Below, piece after piece: positions 32,644 to 42,763 of a DNA stretch of 64,000 bases (positions within the stretch are counted from its first letter, which is position 1; each line of letters starts with the position of its first letter). The notes beneath the pieces are model-generated. The model made no database searches, was not told the DNA's origin, and was given only the letters and a program-made list of their open reading frames with translations. The position numbers and the translations under genes were made by a program. Origin of the DNA: Apiosordaria backusii (taxonomy: Eukaryota; Ascomycota; Sordariomycetes; Sordariales; Lasiosphaeriaceae); assembly GCA_030549205.1 (NCBI GenBank), contig JAUKTV010000001.1:3162001-3226000 (forward strand). The letters run 5' to 3'.

Positions 32644-33270
32644 AAGCAGGGGGACGACAATGAGCCTGAGGATGATTGCAAACCAACTGACAGTCGCGAG
32701 GGGGTGAGTATGGCGGGTAATGATGAAAACTTTTCGGGAGGTGACAGTGTCACCAAGGTTTCGGACGAACTAGTCCCCAATATTGATAACGCTGGTGAGT
32801 CCAAACCTGCGGATGATTTTGTTAACTCTAAGCTTCTGGAATTTGACGTCCAACAGAAGCTTCAGAGCGATATCGACCGCGAGGTTACGGACAATGACCA
32901 CGGGACCGGAATCAAGGAAGCCGATGACTGGAAGGCTGTGGATAACGGCAGCGACTTGGCCTCCGTGGATTTCTACTCTCATGATGTGGACAATCTTATT
33001 TTGGAGGAGGATATGGACCATCTCATTCAGGAGGCCTCAGAAGCTGCTGTCTTCCGGGTTCCAACCACCAATATCCCTGGACTTGGCTTGCTGCATTTGG
33101 AAGGCAGAAACTCAAGTTATGACGGTATCAACAGCGAGCTTCCCGATTACGTTGATTCGTCTGAGCTTGGCGACGGTCCCACGGATAAAGACGATGACAG
33201 CTTCATTCTTGAGGTTTATGGCCACCCCAAGTCTGACGCTGGCAACGTCTCCAAGCCTGAGGGGACTTAA
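32644..33270 (+). CDS. Acidic in-frame extension/ORF immediately downstream of the rna15 stop
   Basis: Directly after the rna15 TAG, the same frame continues without interruption for 208 sense codons to a TAA at 33268. The first in-frame ATG is at 32710. The predicted segment is strongly acidic (many Asp/Glu; DDFVNSKLLEFDVQ, LILEEDMDHLIQEASEAA, DDDSFILEVYGH) with no basic clusters. Codon choice resembles that of real genes in the window. I recognise no family. Possibilities are programmed stop-codon readthrough giving a 520-residue Rna15, an alternatively spliced C-terminus (a GTGAGT donor sits at 32704), a second cistron, or an independent gene with an unusually short upstream gap. A random 208-codon in-frame run has a chance of roughly (61/64)^208, about 5 in 100,000, ignoring composition. 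Confidence 0.55.
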   Translation, partial: KQGDDNEPEDDCKPTDSREGVSMAGNDENFSGGDSVTKVSDELVPNIDNAGESKPADDFVNSKLLEFDVQQKLQSDIDREVTDNDHGTGIKEADDWKAVDNGSDLASVDFYSHDVDNLILEEDMDHLIQEASEAAVFRVPTTNIPGLGLLHLEGRNSSYDGINSELPDYVDSSELGDGPTDKDDDSFILEVYGHPKSDAGNVSKPEGT

Positions 33271-33680
33271 GTCTCTTCGACGACAAAATTACACATACCC
33301 CAGGAACACTTTACCGATGATATATGGGCTGGCTTTTTTCACTTCATTTTCTTTTCTTCTCACCGGAGTTCTCTGCCTTTTCAGCATTTGGCTTTTTCGA
33401 TCTCATCTTGCCATCGGCATATCAAGGCGTTTTAGGCCAAACTGAAAAGGTCAAGGACTACCTTTGGGAAAAGCATCGGGGATTGAGGAGGGATTTGGTA
33501 GTTCATGTTGATTTTTCTCATCGGGCAACTTGGGGGTTTTACAGCAGAAATGGAACAAGACTTTGCAATCTGATTTATTCGTACCATTGGCGTTGATGGT
33601 GAATTTATTTTGTATTTATTCCATCTTGCAGCACCAGATATGCCATATATATATATATATCCTACCATCTAAGCATGAAC
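33271..33680. other. Convergent intergenic spacer
   Basis: A 410-bp spacer with T-rich sequence and an (AT)n tract at about 33643-33660. No gene is seen. Confidence 0.5.
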
Positions 33681-34320
33681 CTAAGCAACAACCTCACTAA
33701 TCTTGTACTCGACGATCACGGGCTTGCCCTCCTCGATGACAAACCTCCCCGACCCGACAAAGGTCTTGTTCGACAGCTCGGCCAGCTCGGGCACGTCGCC
33801 AGTCTGGAAGACGGGGTGGATGAAGGCGTCGCCGAAGCCGGTGGTCGCGGCGGAGGGGTCGCCCTTGAGGACCTTGCCTGCGGCGCCGAGAAGGGACACG
33901 GTGCCGGTGTAGCTCAAGCGGATGTTGGCGTTGGTTTTGGTGTCCCTGGCAATGGAGTGGACCTCGAGCTTGACGGCTTTGGCGTCGGGGGAGGTGGTGA
34001 TGAAGTCTGCGCCGTGGAGGAGGGTGCCGTTGAGCTGGAGGGGGTAGGAGGGCTCGGAGGTGATGGTGCTGATGTTGGGGATGATGGGGACGTGGAGGAG
34101 GGTTGGGGAGATGGGGGTGGGGGGTTCGATTGCGACCTGTTAGGGGGGAGGTTAGGTGGTAGGGACAGCGGGAAGAGTATGAGAGGGGAGGCCAAAGGAG
34201 GGAAATGTGAAGGGGTTAGAGGTCGAGAGTGGAAGGTGAAATTGGTATTGTCGGGATAGGTTGACGGAGAAGACTTACTCTGGCCGTGAAGGCGGGGATG
34301 AGTTTCGGGAAGCCGGACAT
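33681..34320 (-). CDS. Small DUF3237-like beta-barrel protein
   Basis: Two exons, 34279-34320 and 33681-34136, across a 142-bp intron (GTAAGT...AACAG) give 165 residues beginning MSGFPKLIPAFTAR. The protein has short alternating strands and conserved-looking pieces: SYPLQLNGTLLHGADFITT, KLEVHSIARDTKTNANIRL, SYTGTVSLLG, FGDAFIHPVFQTGD, NKTFVGSGRFVIEEG and KPVIVEYKISEVV. This layout resembles the DUF3237 family, small secreted-or-cytosolic beta-barrel proteins of unknown function. No signal peptide is visible. Its biochemical role is not known, and the family assignment is from pattern memory. Confidence 0.75.
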
Positions 34321-36126
34321 GACGTCGTTGGGTTTGATAGCGTGATGGGAGGGTTGAGATTTGTTACGCGGAGCACGGGAAACTAAAGATGTTATGGTGG
34401 TAGAATAGAAAAGAAACACGATCAAGAATATATATACGAATGTCACAGACGCAAGCACATCGGAAAGTTCAGGATGTCATGATGGGGGAATGTCGTGCTG
34501 TTTAGCGGGGCCCCTCCTCTCTCCATGACAGGGTGGCATACCGTCCAATCCCCTCTCATCTGTGGAATGCTACCCGTGCCCGTTGAGTAACAGGTTCCAG
34601 ATCGATCTGTCTTACCTGTCTTACTAATTACCGGTTGGGGCTGTTTCTCCACCGGCAGAGCTCACATTCGTTTATATGGAGGTCTGATTTGCCGTGAGGC
34701 TTTGCTTTGCGAGAGACACAACACAATGCATGGCAAGCGGATCGGAAGTTGTACCTAGATGCGGGGTGACAGAATGGGCCAATGGCAGGCTTCAAATAGA
34801 GCCTTTGGCTTTTGATGAGGGTGTGTGTGTGTGAGCTGTCTTAAGACGGGTCTTGATAAGGACTCGGAGGGATGTTTTACAACACCGCTCCAGGATGTAC
34901 GCTAGGATGCCTTGAGCTTATGGCGTGATGTTCACAGTCCAACAGGGTGGAGTGGGTGGAGGTCAAGCGTTGACTGCGTAAGAGCATTGCAGAATTGCTG
35001 GACAGACTGATGCACAGTGAACCTCATTATGCCTTGACTGGGAAGTGGAAGCGTCCAAATTTGTGGACCTCTCTAAACTCCGATACCTATGTACATTCGT
35101 TGCTCCTTATTGCCGGATCCCTGGAGACTGAACCCTGAAGTCGGGGGCGGTCGCCGCTAATCCCGATGTGGATTGTCATGTTTGAGTGAAGACTTTCATG
35201 GGAGGTTCTTCAGCTACCAACTCATGTGATGTAGCTCAAAGAAGACTCCATGGTGAGATGGGATATTCAATACTTAGTTTAATCAATAGGGCTTGAATAT
35301 ACTCCCAGCCGTTGTTGGTCAGCCTTGTATGTAACCCAGAAATGAATGAGAACAAGTCGGTACTTCGTGAGGACCTCGAAATTGGTTGCCTTCGCTCTAC
35401 AGAAAGAACGTCAAGACATGTCTGTATACTATATCCGAGAGGCCTTTTCAAAACTGAGAAGGCTTTCATTGATCCACTGGCATGTTTCCAGAGGTAAGAT
35501 ACGGCATTCATACCTACCCAGATAATAAGCTGTAGCGTGTATCATGGAGCCAGCTGTCTGCTGCCAGCAATTTTGAAAACTGATCAGTATACTGTTATGT
35601 TTTTTTCAAACACTAGCACGCTCAAGTGACTACAATAACTCGAAATGTCAAACTTATTCATAGATGCGGCCTTGAATGGTCATGGTTACCTCGTCTAGTG
35701 ATTCCCAGGGCAGGTGGGTCGCTAAGATGGCAGGTATGGTCCGTGCCCCGCCCTCATGAAGCCAAGAAATCGCGTCTTTCAGCAGGAGCGCTGCTGCGCG
35801 TCTTCTCTCACAAGATTGAAAGATGTGTGTGACCATCTCATCATAATCCCGGCATCTAGTTGGCATCGCAGCGCCGATAGATTCGAATCTCGGCCGGGCC
35901 TCCGTTGACTGCCGCTTTTTTCTTTTTGTTCTTTGAATTCGTGAAAGGCGACAAGTAATTCTTTCATTTTCTCCCAAACGGACGGGGCCCTCCCTTCACG
36001 CCAAGAGAGCGACGGCAACTTATCAACAATTCGGCATCGTGACACCAAGAGGTCCCCAACGCGGGATTACGGGAAACTGTGAATGGTACGACTATAGGGG
36101 AGCAAGAATCAGCCGGGATACGAGCG
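34321..36126. other. Divergent upstream region, DUF3237-like / set-7
   Basis: A 1.8-kb spacer. It has a short (GT)n tract near 34823-34834 and a palindromic TTCGAA-type site near 35882. Only random frames are seen. The last 100-200 bases must hold the leader of the histone methyltransferase gene. Confidence 0.45.
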
Positions 36127-39100
36127 ATGGTCTCGTACCGGGAGAATGTGGTGGACTTGACGGTGGACTCGACATCCGCCAGTGATGATGACGGGAATGA
36201 AGGTGGCGATGGTATGGCCGACGAAATTGCTGTCAAGACAGCGGCCTTGAACCGTCATCACAACGGCACCTGGCTGCGACCACAGTTGACTTCACAATCC
36301 CATGTGTCTGAGCGGCACCATCACCATGCACGGAACTCGGCTCCGCACCATGCGAAAGCTAATAGAGGGCCTAGTCCTTCGTCCTTAGCTGGTACTACAG
36401 CCACATCCGGCTCTACGAGTAGCAGGCGGACTCCCAATGGATCACCGATGGGCAGGAGCAAACCAAGGTTGGATGGAACACCATCAAAGTCGACAACACG
36501 CTTTTCAGCACGGGATGAGATTCGGGACTCACAGTCGCCAACTCTTAAGAATACGGCACAACACCCAACCCCGCAGTCGCAGGCTTCACTCTCACTTTCA
36601 CTCTCACATTTTAAAGGCCACGAAACCCCAAAATCAATGACGCCAATAAAGGTCGACGAATGGACAGTCGACTCGATTGCGACCGCCCTCAGCTCCCTTG
36701 TAAGAGAGGTCAGCGAGGGTCATGCACGGCTTGTTGACTTTCTGCTTGATGAAGCCGATAGTAATGTCCTCAAACCACAACACATCAGCTCTGTCGATGA
36801 TTTCGCCGATATGAAGCCCCTCATGGTTGACCCTGATCATCCACCTGAGGATGAAGTAGAGACTATGGCTCTCAAGTTCAAGGCAAGTTTTTATCTCCTC
36901 GTTTTGTTGTGTGTTCTTTTTAGGTTCTAACCCCCGAAAAGCAGCATCATGGCGAGCATGGCAAAGCCATAAGAGCCCACGGGAAACGCATCGAATTTCC
37001 TGTCGTTTGCATCGCATCGGACAAGCAAAGCGTCCCGAGATATAGGTTTCATCATGTGGAAATTCGCAAGAACATCCTTGCACCCAACTCCATGTTGAAC
37101 TTTGTCCCACATCTTCGCGATGTAGACCCCAATTCGGCCGAGGAGAAAAGGTATGCCGACTGGCTTAATGAGCTGGAGACCCTTGACAACTTGTCTGGTT
37201 TCAAAACCCTTAATAGGGCACAAAAATTAGCCAAGAGGGCACAGAACGAATATGCGGCAACTTTGTCAACCTATCTGGAGTCCTGGCTGAACAAGCTCGG
37301 TATTGATGGCTGCACCAAAACGACTCTCATCCGCTACATGGCGAGCCAGCCAGAGAGTGACGATGCCATCACACCCCAACAAAGGAGTCACCTTCTCGAC
37401 ACATACAGCGAAGGTGTCGGGTCGCCTCGAGTATCCAGAGCAGCCAAGCTCTTTACCGAGGCCTTTGACCGGGTCTTCAACAACTCAAAGAACCAGAGGC
37501 CCATTACTCTCAGTGACGTCCTCAAACTTGACAAGGCGGTTGAACCCATTTTGGACAACAGGAAGACAAAGAACACGCCGAGTGCCCAAAGGCATCAGAA
37601 TAAGGAGCTGACGCAAAAGGTTGTGGAATCTCTGGGGAGCTACTCGGCGTTGGGTTGTCTGATCTGTTTCAGCCATGACTGCGAACACGGTGAAATTGAC
37701 GGAGACAATCAGAAGCGGTGTTTGTCTCTTGATGAAATTGGCGGTGTCGCGTCTGCTCTGCGGGCCAAATGGATGGCCCAGATCAAAGACCAGGCAAGCA
37801 AGCAATCAAACCTCGTCTTGAAATCGACGCCTCAACCATGCCGGAATTCCTGCTATCGCAGTTATGACGCCGGGAAACTAGGCCAGATAGTAAAGCCATG
37901 GTCTGGCAGTGAGGTTACTGTGCTTGAGCAGGTGTTTGCGACCATCGGCTACAGCTCGTCTCTCATGCCGCAATGTTTTGTTGCTGCTGTGTTGAACCGG
38001 CCTTGCTGGGATGTACACCGCAAATTCAAAGAGTTAAGCCTAACTCTTCCTCCTGCTGAGGCACCTGAGCCCCTGAAGCCCCCCAAGCCGGTCCCGTGGT
38101 ATGATCGAAAGAAGAAGCAGTTGCTGAGCGGTTGGGAAGATGCAACTGTCACGCACGAGCATTCGTTGCGGGAGATATGGACGCCCTGCCATCACGAGGG
38201 TGCGTGTACTGCCGCCAACGGCTGCCAGTGTGCATCCAAGGGGAGACACCCTGTTCTCTGTGAGCGATTCTGCCTATGTACGGCGGAAACATGCGCTCTC
38301 AAGTTCACTGGGTGTGCTTGTCATTCACTTGGCAAGACATGCATCCAGCGTCAAAAAGAAGGGAAGCCATGTATATGCGTTCAACTCAACCGAGAATGCG
38401 ACCCTGTTCTTTGCAAGGGGTGCGGAGCAAAGGAGAGGGCAGATCCTGAGAACGCCTATGATGAACAGCTTCATTCGACTGGGTGCCAAAATGTACCCAT
38501 GCAACGCGGTGCCACCAAGGCGCTGGTGATAGGGTCGTCCCAGCTGGAGGGTTGTGGATATGGTCTTTTTGCTGCGGAAGATGTTGCCCAGGATGAGTTC
38601 ATCATTGAGTACACCGGCGAGCTTATTAGCCACGACGAGGGCGTCCGCCGCGAGAATCGCCGCGGTGACGTATTTGACGAAGAGAACAAGATCTCATACC
38701 TCTTTACACTCCTCGAGCAAGAGGGTATTTGGGTGGATGCGGCCATTTACGGAAATCTCAGCCGGTACATCAACCATGCCAACGACACATGCAACATCAC
38801 CCCAAAAATCATGTATGTCAATCATGAGTTCCGCATCAAGTTTTCGGCACTGCGCGACATCAAGGCCGGGGAGGAGTTATTCTTTAACTACGGCGACAAC
38901 TTCCCCAACTTGACTAAGAAACTTGTAGAATCACGCGAGAGCGGTGGGGATGGCGGTCCGAAGCGCAAGGGCGGCGCTCAACGTGGTGCTCCTCGTAAGA
39001 CTACGTCCAAATCGACTCGACAGATGGATTATCAAGCCAGTGATGACGAGGCTTTCATTAGACAGCTGCTCGCTCAAGAGGACGATGACATGGCCGACGA

Positions 39101-39986
39101 CTGGGCCGAGGGCACTCCTAATAAAACTGGTAAACGCAATAAACGTGGTGGGAGAAGGCCGGGTGCTGGTCGGAAGAAGAAGCAAGCACAACCACCCCAA
39201 GAAACCACCGAGTACCAGCATGTCACTGAGATTAGTGATAGCCAAGGTGACAGCGCGACACTGGAAGAAACCCCGACGCGTCGGCGGATGGCAAGAGCAA
39301 GATACTCCTACGCGAGCATGAACAACATTGGGATAGCAACGGAAGCTAGTGTCAATGGCGGAGGTAGCACCCCTGGCAAGGAACCTGTGAAGAAACCCTC
39401 TAAGAGAGGGGGCGCAAGACCTGGCGCAGGGCGCAAACCGAAGCACCGGCCTGGTACGTGCAAACCTGGCAGCATCAGGAAGAGTGGCAAGACCAGCCCC
39501 AACAGCAACACTACTAGTCCTAGTAACAGCAGCGAGAAATCCACCAACCCAGGGGGCCCCACGGGTATCGTGAACAATGGCACCGACTCTGAGGACCACC
39601 CCCTTGCCTTCCGCAGTCGCTTCTCTCGCCCTGGGCCCTCGGCGTTGTCTGCCTCTACCACAGTAGCAGGAAAGAAGCGCAAAGCCTCCGAATATGAAGA
39701 CGAGGCTCAGAGCCCGTCTGGTGTTAGTGAGCACCGCGACTTTCAACCTCACTCCCATTCTCACTCACAAAACAACAATAATGCGGGGTTATATGGACAG
39801 AGCGTCTTTCAACCGATCGACTCGTCCAACTCTTCTCACTCTGACATGTCGGTAGTGAACGGGAAAGGTGGGGGTAGATACGACGATGATGACAATGAAG
39901 GGGACGACGATGAAGACGACGACGACAGCGTTCGTGGATCGAGAAAGAGACAGAAGCCTTGGAGGTATAGGGACGAGAAGGAGTAG
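36127..39986 (+). CDS. set-7: E(z)/EZH2-type H3K27 methyltransferase, PRC2 catalytic subunit (KMT6)
   Basis: Catalytic subunit of Polycomb repressive complex 2, expected to methylate H3K27 and lay down facultative heterochromatin. Two exons, 36127-36882 and 36942-39986, are joined in phase across a 59-bp GC-AG intron (AAG|GCAAGT, branch TTCTAAC, acceptor AAAAG), giving 1266 residues. The first ATG of this frame is at 36127; earlier codons in frame lack an ATG. Order: a SUMO-interaction-like VVDLTVD (residues 8-14); Ser/Thr-rich region; N-terminal EZH-type helices; a Cys pair region around LGCLICFSHDCEH; CXC domain (about 665-775) with WTPCHHEGACTAANGCQC; SET domain (about 780-900) with EYTGELISHDEG, RYINHANDTCN and ELFFNYGDNF. 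The 360-residue C-terminal tail has two copies of GGxRPGAGRK and an Asp-rich end. The tail is unusually long for the family. Confidence 0.93.
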
Positions 39987-41743
39987 GAATTTTTTTCTGT
40001 CCCAGGATCAAGGCCGAGGCTGACTAGGGGGCCGAGGAGGATAATGGGGATTGTGTAAAAGTATTGCTTTGTTGCACACTCACGTTTACATTCGGCATGG
40101 CTTGAAAGAGGATGGAGAGATTAGTACTGAACGGAAAGGGGGAATTTAAGAGGGTTGCTTGGATTCAGGGGTTGGCGGTTGCTATTCGTAAAGAAGGGGG
40201 AGAGTAAAGAGCAAGTCAGGGATGAGAGGGGGACGAAAGGGGGGTTGTGTAAAGGCTGTATTGTATCTACTTGAGAGTATCAGGGTAGCGGAAGAGTGGC
40301 TTAGTGAATTAGTGGAGTAGAGATGGTAGGCAACATTGAGTTTTTGTTTGTGGAACTGTACATTTTTATCGTGGTTGTACAGACTACAATGTCTTTACGT
40401 GGAAATGGAACTTTACCATATACGTATCTTTCTTAGTCTTAAAACGGGCATGCAGCTCGAGCCCGCCTTTCATACTCAGTTTGACAATCCCGACAAAACT
40501 ATTGTTGTAAACTAGGTAAGTAAACCACATTAATCCTGCCTATCTTGGGATCTAAACATTATTGTTCTCTTTCAATCAGCAACAGAAGGATTCCAACCCT
40601 TTGCAGGCAAGGCAGTGCAACCCGCTTTCCGTATTGCCCGTCTAATCAACGACCGGCCGCGTAATACTCGGATTTCGGGATTTCCCCAACCTCAAAGCCT
40701 CATCACACCCATGTCATCGTATCCTACCCAGGTAGGTAAGGTAGGTATCTCAGCTCACTACCCATCTCCACAGTGTTATCATCTCCAAGCATGTAGACGT
40801 AAGCACACAACCCAAAGAGGTGCTTAGCCACATTCCCACCTGAAGCCTTCTTCCCTGTCAGTCTCACCTGCAGGCCGTTTCTGACTAGGTAAGTTGAGTG
40901 CTCAAATGCAAGCCTGCAAGCAAGCCCAGACCTACCTAGCCCACCTCCTTAGCCACATGAAACATGGAAAGAAAGTACATACGGGGGGTTACATTGTTCT
41001 GGGCCTGGGTTGGGGGGGGGGGGGGGGGGCTGGACTGGACCTATTCACTGGACCTTCGACAACACATGCAGCCCCCACACATACACAGACCTGACCCGGG
41101 CAACAGTACCTACCTCAGCTCGCAGCCCAGCGAGCCCAATGCAATGACCCACTAGGAGGGGGGTGGTGAGAAGGGGGGATTACGTGTGCCACAAAACTAT
41201 CACAACTTTCCAACATTAAAAGACCTTCCAGCACATAATGATCTCAAAGTAGGGTAACTGCAGCATGTTTGTCAATCAACAGCAACTTTAGCCTTGTAAA
41301 GGTAGGTAAGACAAACCTTTCTGGGTACATCACCAGATATCAAAAAAGCACATCTTGAAAAGAGTGCGAGAGATAGGCAGTACATTCCAGAGTAGTCAGA
41401 GATCAAAGAGATATCCCATCATAAATTTTGTCTACTCTAGATCACTCAGATAGCACCATAAACCAAGATACAGAAAATATATAAGAACCCAATACTTTGC
41501 ATAGTTGGGGTATCATATCATTCATAAAACCAACACGACTCTATCCCTTTGAGCCTCCGCTTCCGTGTACCCATCCCACCACCTCTTGCCCAGTGAATTC
41601 CCAAGATGTGAAGCAAAGCACACCACACATTATCCCAAAAACGCCCAATTAATGCTTGCTCATCAGGTAAACAATAAAAACAATGAAAAAAAAAAACCCA
41701 AAACTGCCTTCCCATCATCCTCTTCATTCCCTTCACTCAACCC
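39987..41743. other. Convergent spacer with low-complexity tracts
   Basis: A 1.76-kb spacer between set-7 and the SUR7-family gene. It holds GGTAGGTA/CCTACCTA-type tracts (40724-40748, 40929-40946, 41109-41116, 41299-41309) and an 18-base G run. No gene is supported. Confidence 0.5.
41012..41029 (+). repeat. Poly-G run, 18 bases
   Basis: An uninterrupted run of 18 G. It could form a quadruplex, and length calls in such runs are error-prone. Confidence 0.9.
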
Positions 41744-42763
41744 TTAAACCCTGCTATGACTATAAGGCTCATACGCTCCCCCCGTCTGCCTCCCATACCC
41801 CCCATTGCCCGCCGTAGCCGCAGGCCACTGCTGCTGATAGCCCTGGTACCCCTGCGGCTGGTCAATCCTCTGATACGGGCCACTTCCAGCCATAAGCTTC
41901 TCCCCCTCATCACTTCCACCTCTGGCCCTCTTTGCCCGCTTCTCAGGCGCGCAGCAGCAAATGGTAAACACCCAGAACAACGCCGCGCCCAAAGCAAACG
42001 CAGCAGCGATCCAGACCGCGGCAAGGAACCTCGTGTTAAACTCTGCCCGCACACCATAGATCTTAGCTGATGCCTCCACCGCGCCAACCACGACAATGGC
42101 GGTGGCCGTGGCAAGAGCGGCACTGGCGCAGACGGCCACGGCGGCGAAGGCAGCCAACAGCCAGGTGATGCAGCTAAACGCCCTGGAGCAGTTGGCGAAC
42201 AAGCCGAAGAAGAGGGCCACGCCGAGGGCGACGTAGGAGATGATAAAGACCACTTGGGTCCACTTGCTGACCGTGGAAAACGCCTTGACCGCGTCGGTGA
42301 TCTCCTTGGGCAAAGTCACGTTTTGGCCGGTGAGAGTCAAGAGGGAGTTGAGGTCGCCGGTGGTGGTGTTGAGGACGTTGGTGGCCCAGTTGAAGGCGGG
42401 CTTGGTGCATTCCCTCGAGCCGTTCTGGGGCGTGTAGCAATACCCCCAAATCCCGACGTCGTAGAGGTCGTACAGTGAAAGGTCGGCGGCGGTGATGTTG
42501 GTGGTTTGGGAGTCCTGGCGGGTGTTCAGGGCGTCGTATACGGCGTCGTTGAAGACGGTCTCGACGTCCTTGCCGCCGGTGGCTTTGGAGATGAGGTTGG
42601 CGGCTGTGAGCGGGTCGATGGAGAGGTTGGTCGTGTTTACTTGGAACATGTACAACGACTTATCGGCTACGCCTGCGAGGCCGGCGACGAGGAGGGATAT
42701 GAGGGAGGCGAGGGTTAATAGGAAGGGGAGGGCGACGCAGACGACGCGCCCGAAGTTGGCCAT
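41744..42763 (-). CDS. SUR7/PalI (RIM9)-family four-pass plasma-membrane protein
   Basis: Intronless frame of 339 residues from the ATG at 42763. The first membrane helix (VALPFLLTLASLISLLVAGLAG) is followed by a large extracytosolic loop with several N-glycosylation sequons and the Gly-Tyr-Cys motif IWGYCYT typical of the family. Three further membrane helices follow near residues 170-190, 200-230 and 245-270, each rich in Ala/Val/Phe. The cytosolic tail is rich in Gln, Gly and Tyr. SUR7-like proteins mark eisosomes and help wall and membrane organisation; PalI/Rim9 relatives sense ambient pH. The sequence does not separate these two subgroups. Confidence 0.88.
   Translation of the reverse strand: MANFGRVVCVALPFLLTLASLISLLVAGLAGVADKSLYMFQVNTTNLSIDPLTAANLISKATGGKDVETVFNDAVYDALNTRQDSQTTNITAADLSLYDLYDVGIWGYCYTPQNGSRECTKPAFNWATNVLNTTTGDLNSLLTLTGQNVTLPKEITDAVKAFSTVSKWTQVVFIISYVALGVALFFGLFANCSRAFSCITWLLAAFAAVAVCASAALATATAIVVVGAVEASAKIYGVRAEFNTRFLAAVWIAAAFALGAALFWVFTICCCAPEKRAKRARGGSDEGEKLMAGSGPYQRIDQPQGYQGYQQQWPAATAGNGGYGRQTGGAYEPYSHSRV

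Noticed and set aside
32783..33445. 220-codon plus-strand frame downstream of rna15
   Set aside because: The +1 shadow of the acidic in-frame ORF. It is rich in Arg/Trp/Ser/Leu in an unnatural pattern.
35875..35900. Possible tRNA B box (GATTCGAATC)
   Set aside because: No matching A box, acceptor stem or T-stem pairing could be found on either strand.
38931..39764. 277-codon minus-strand frame opposite the KMT6 tail
   Set aside because: Shadow of the Ser/Lys/Asp-rich tail exon, with no start context or domain.
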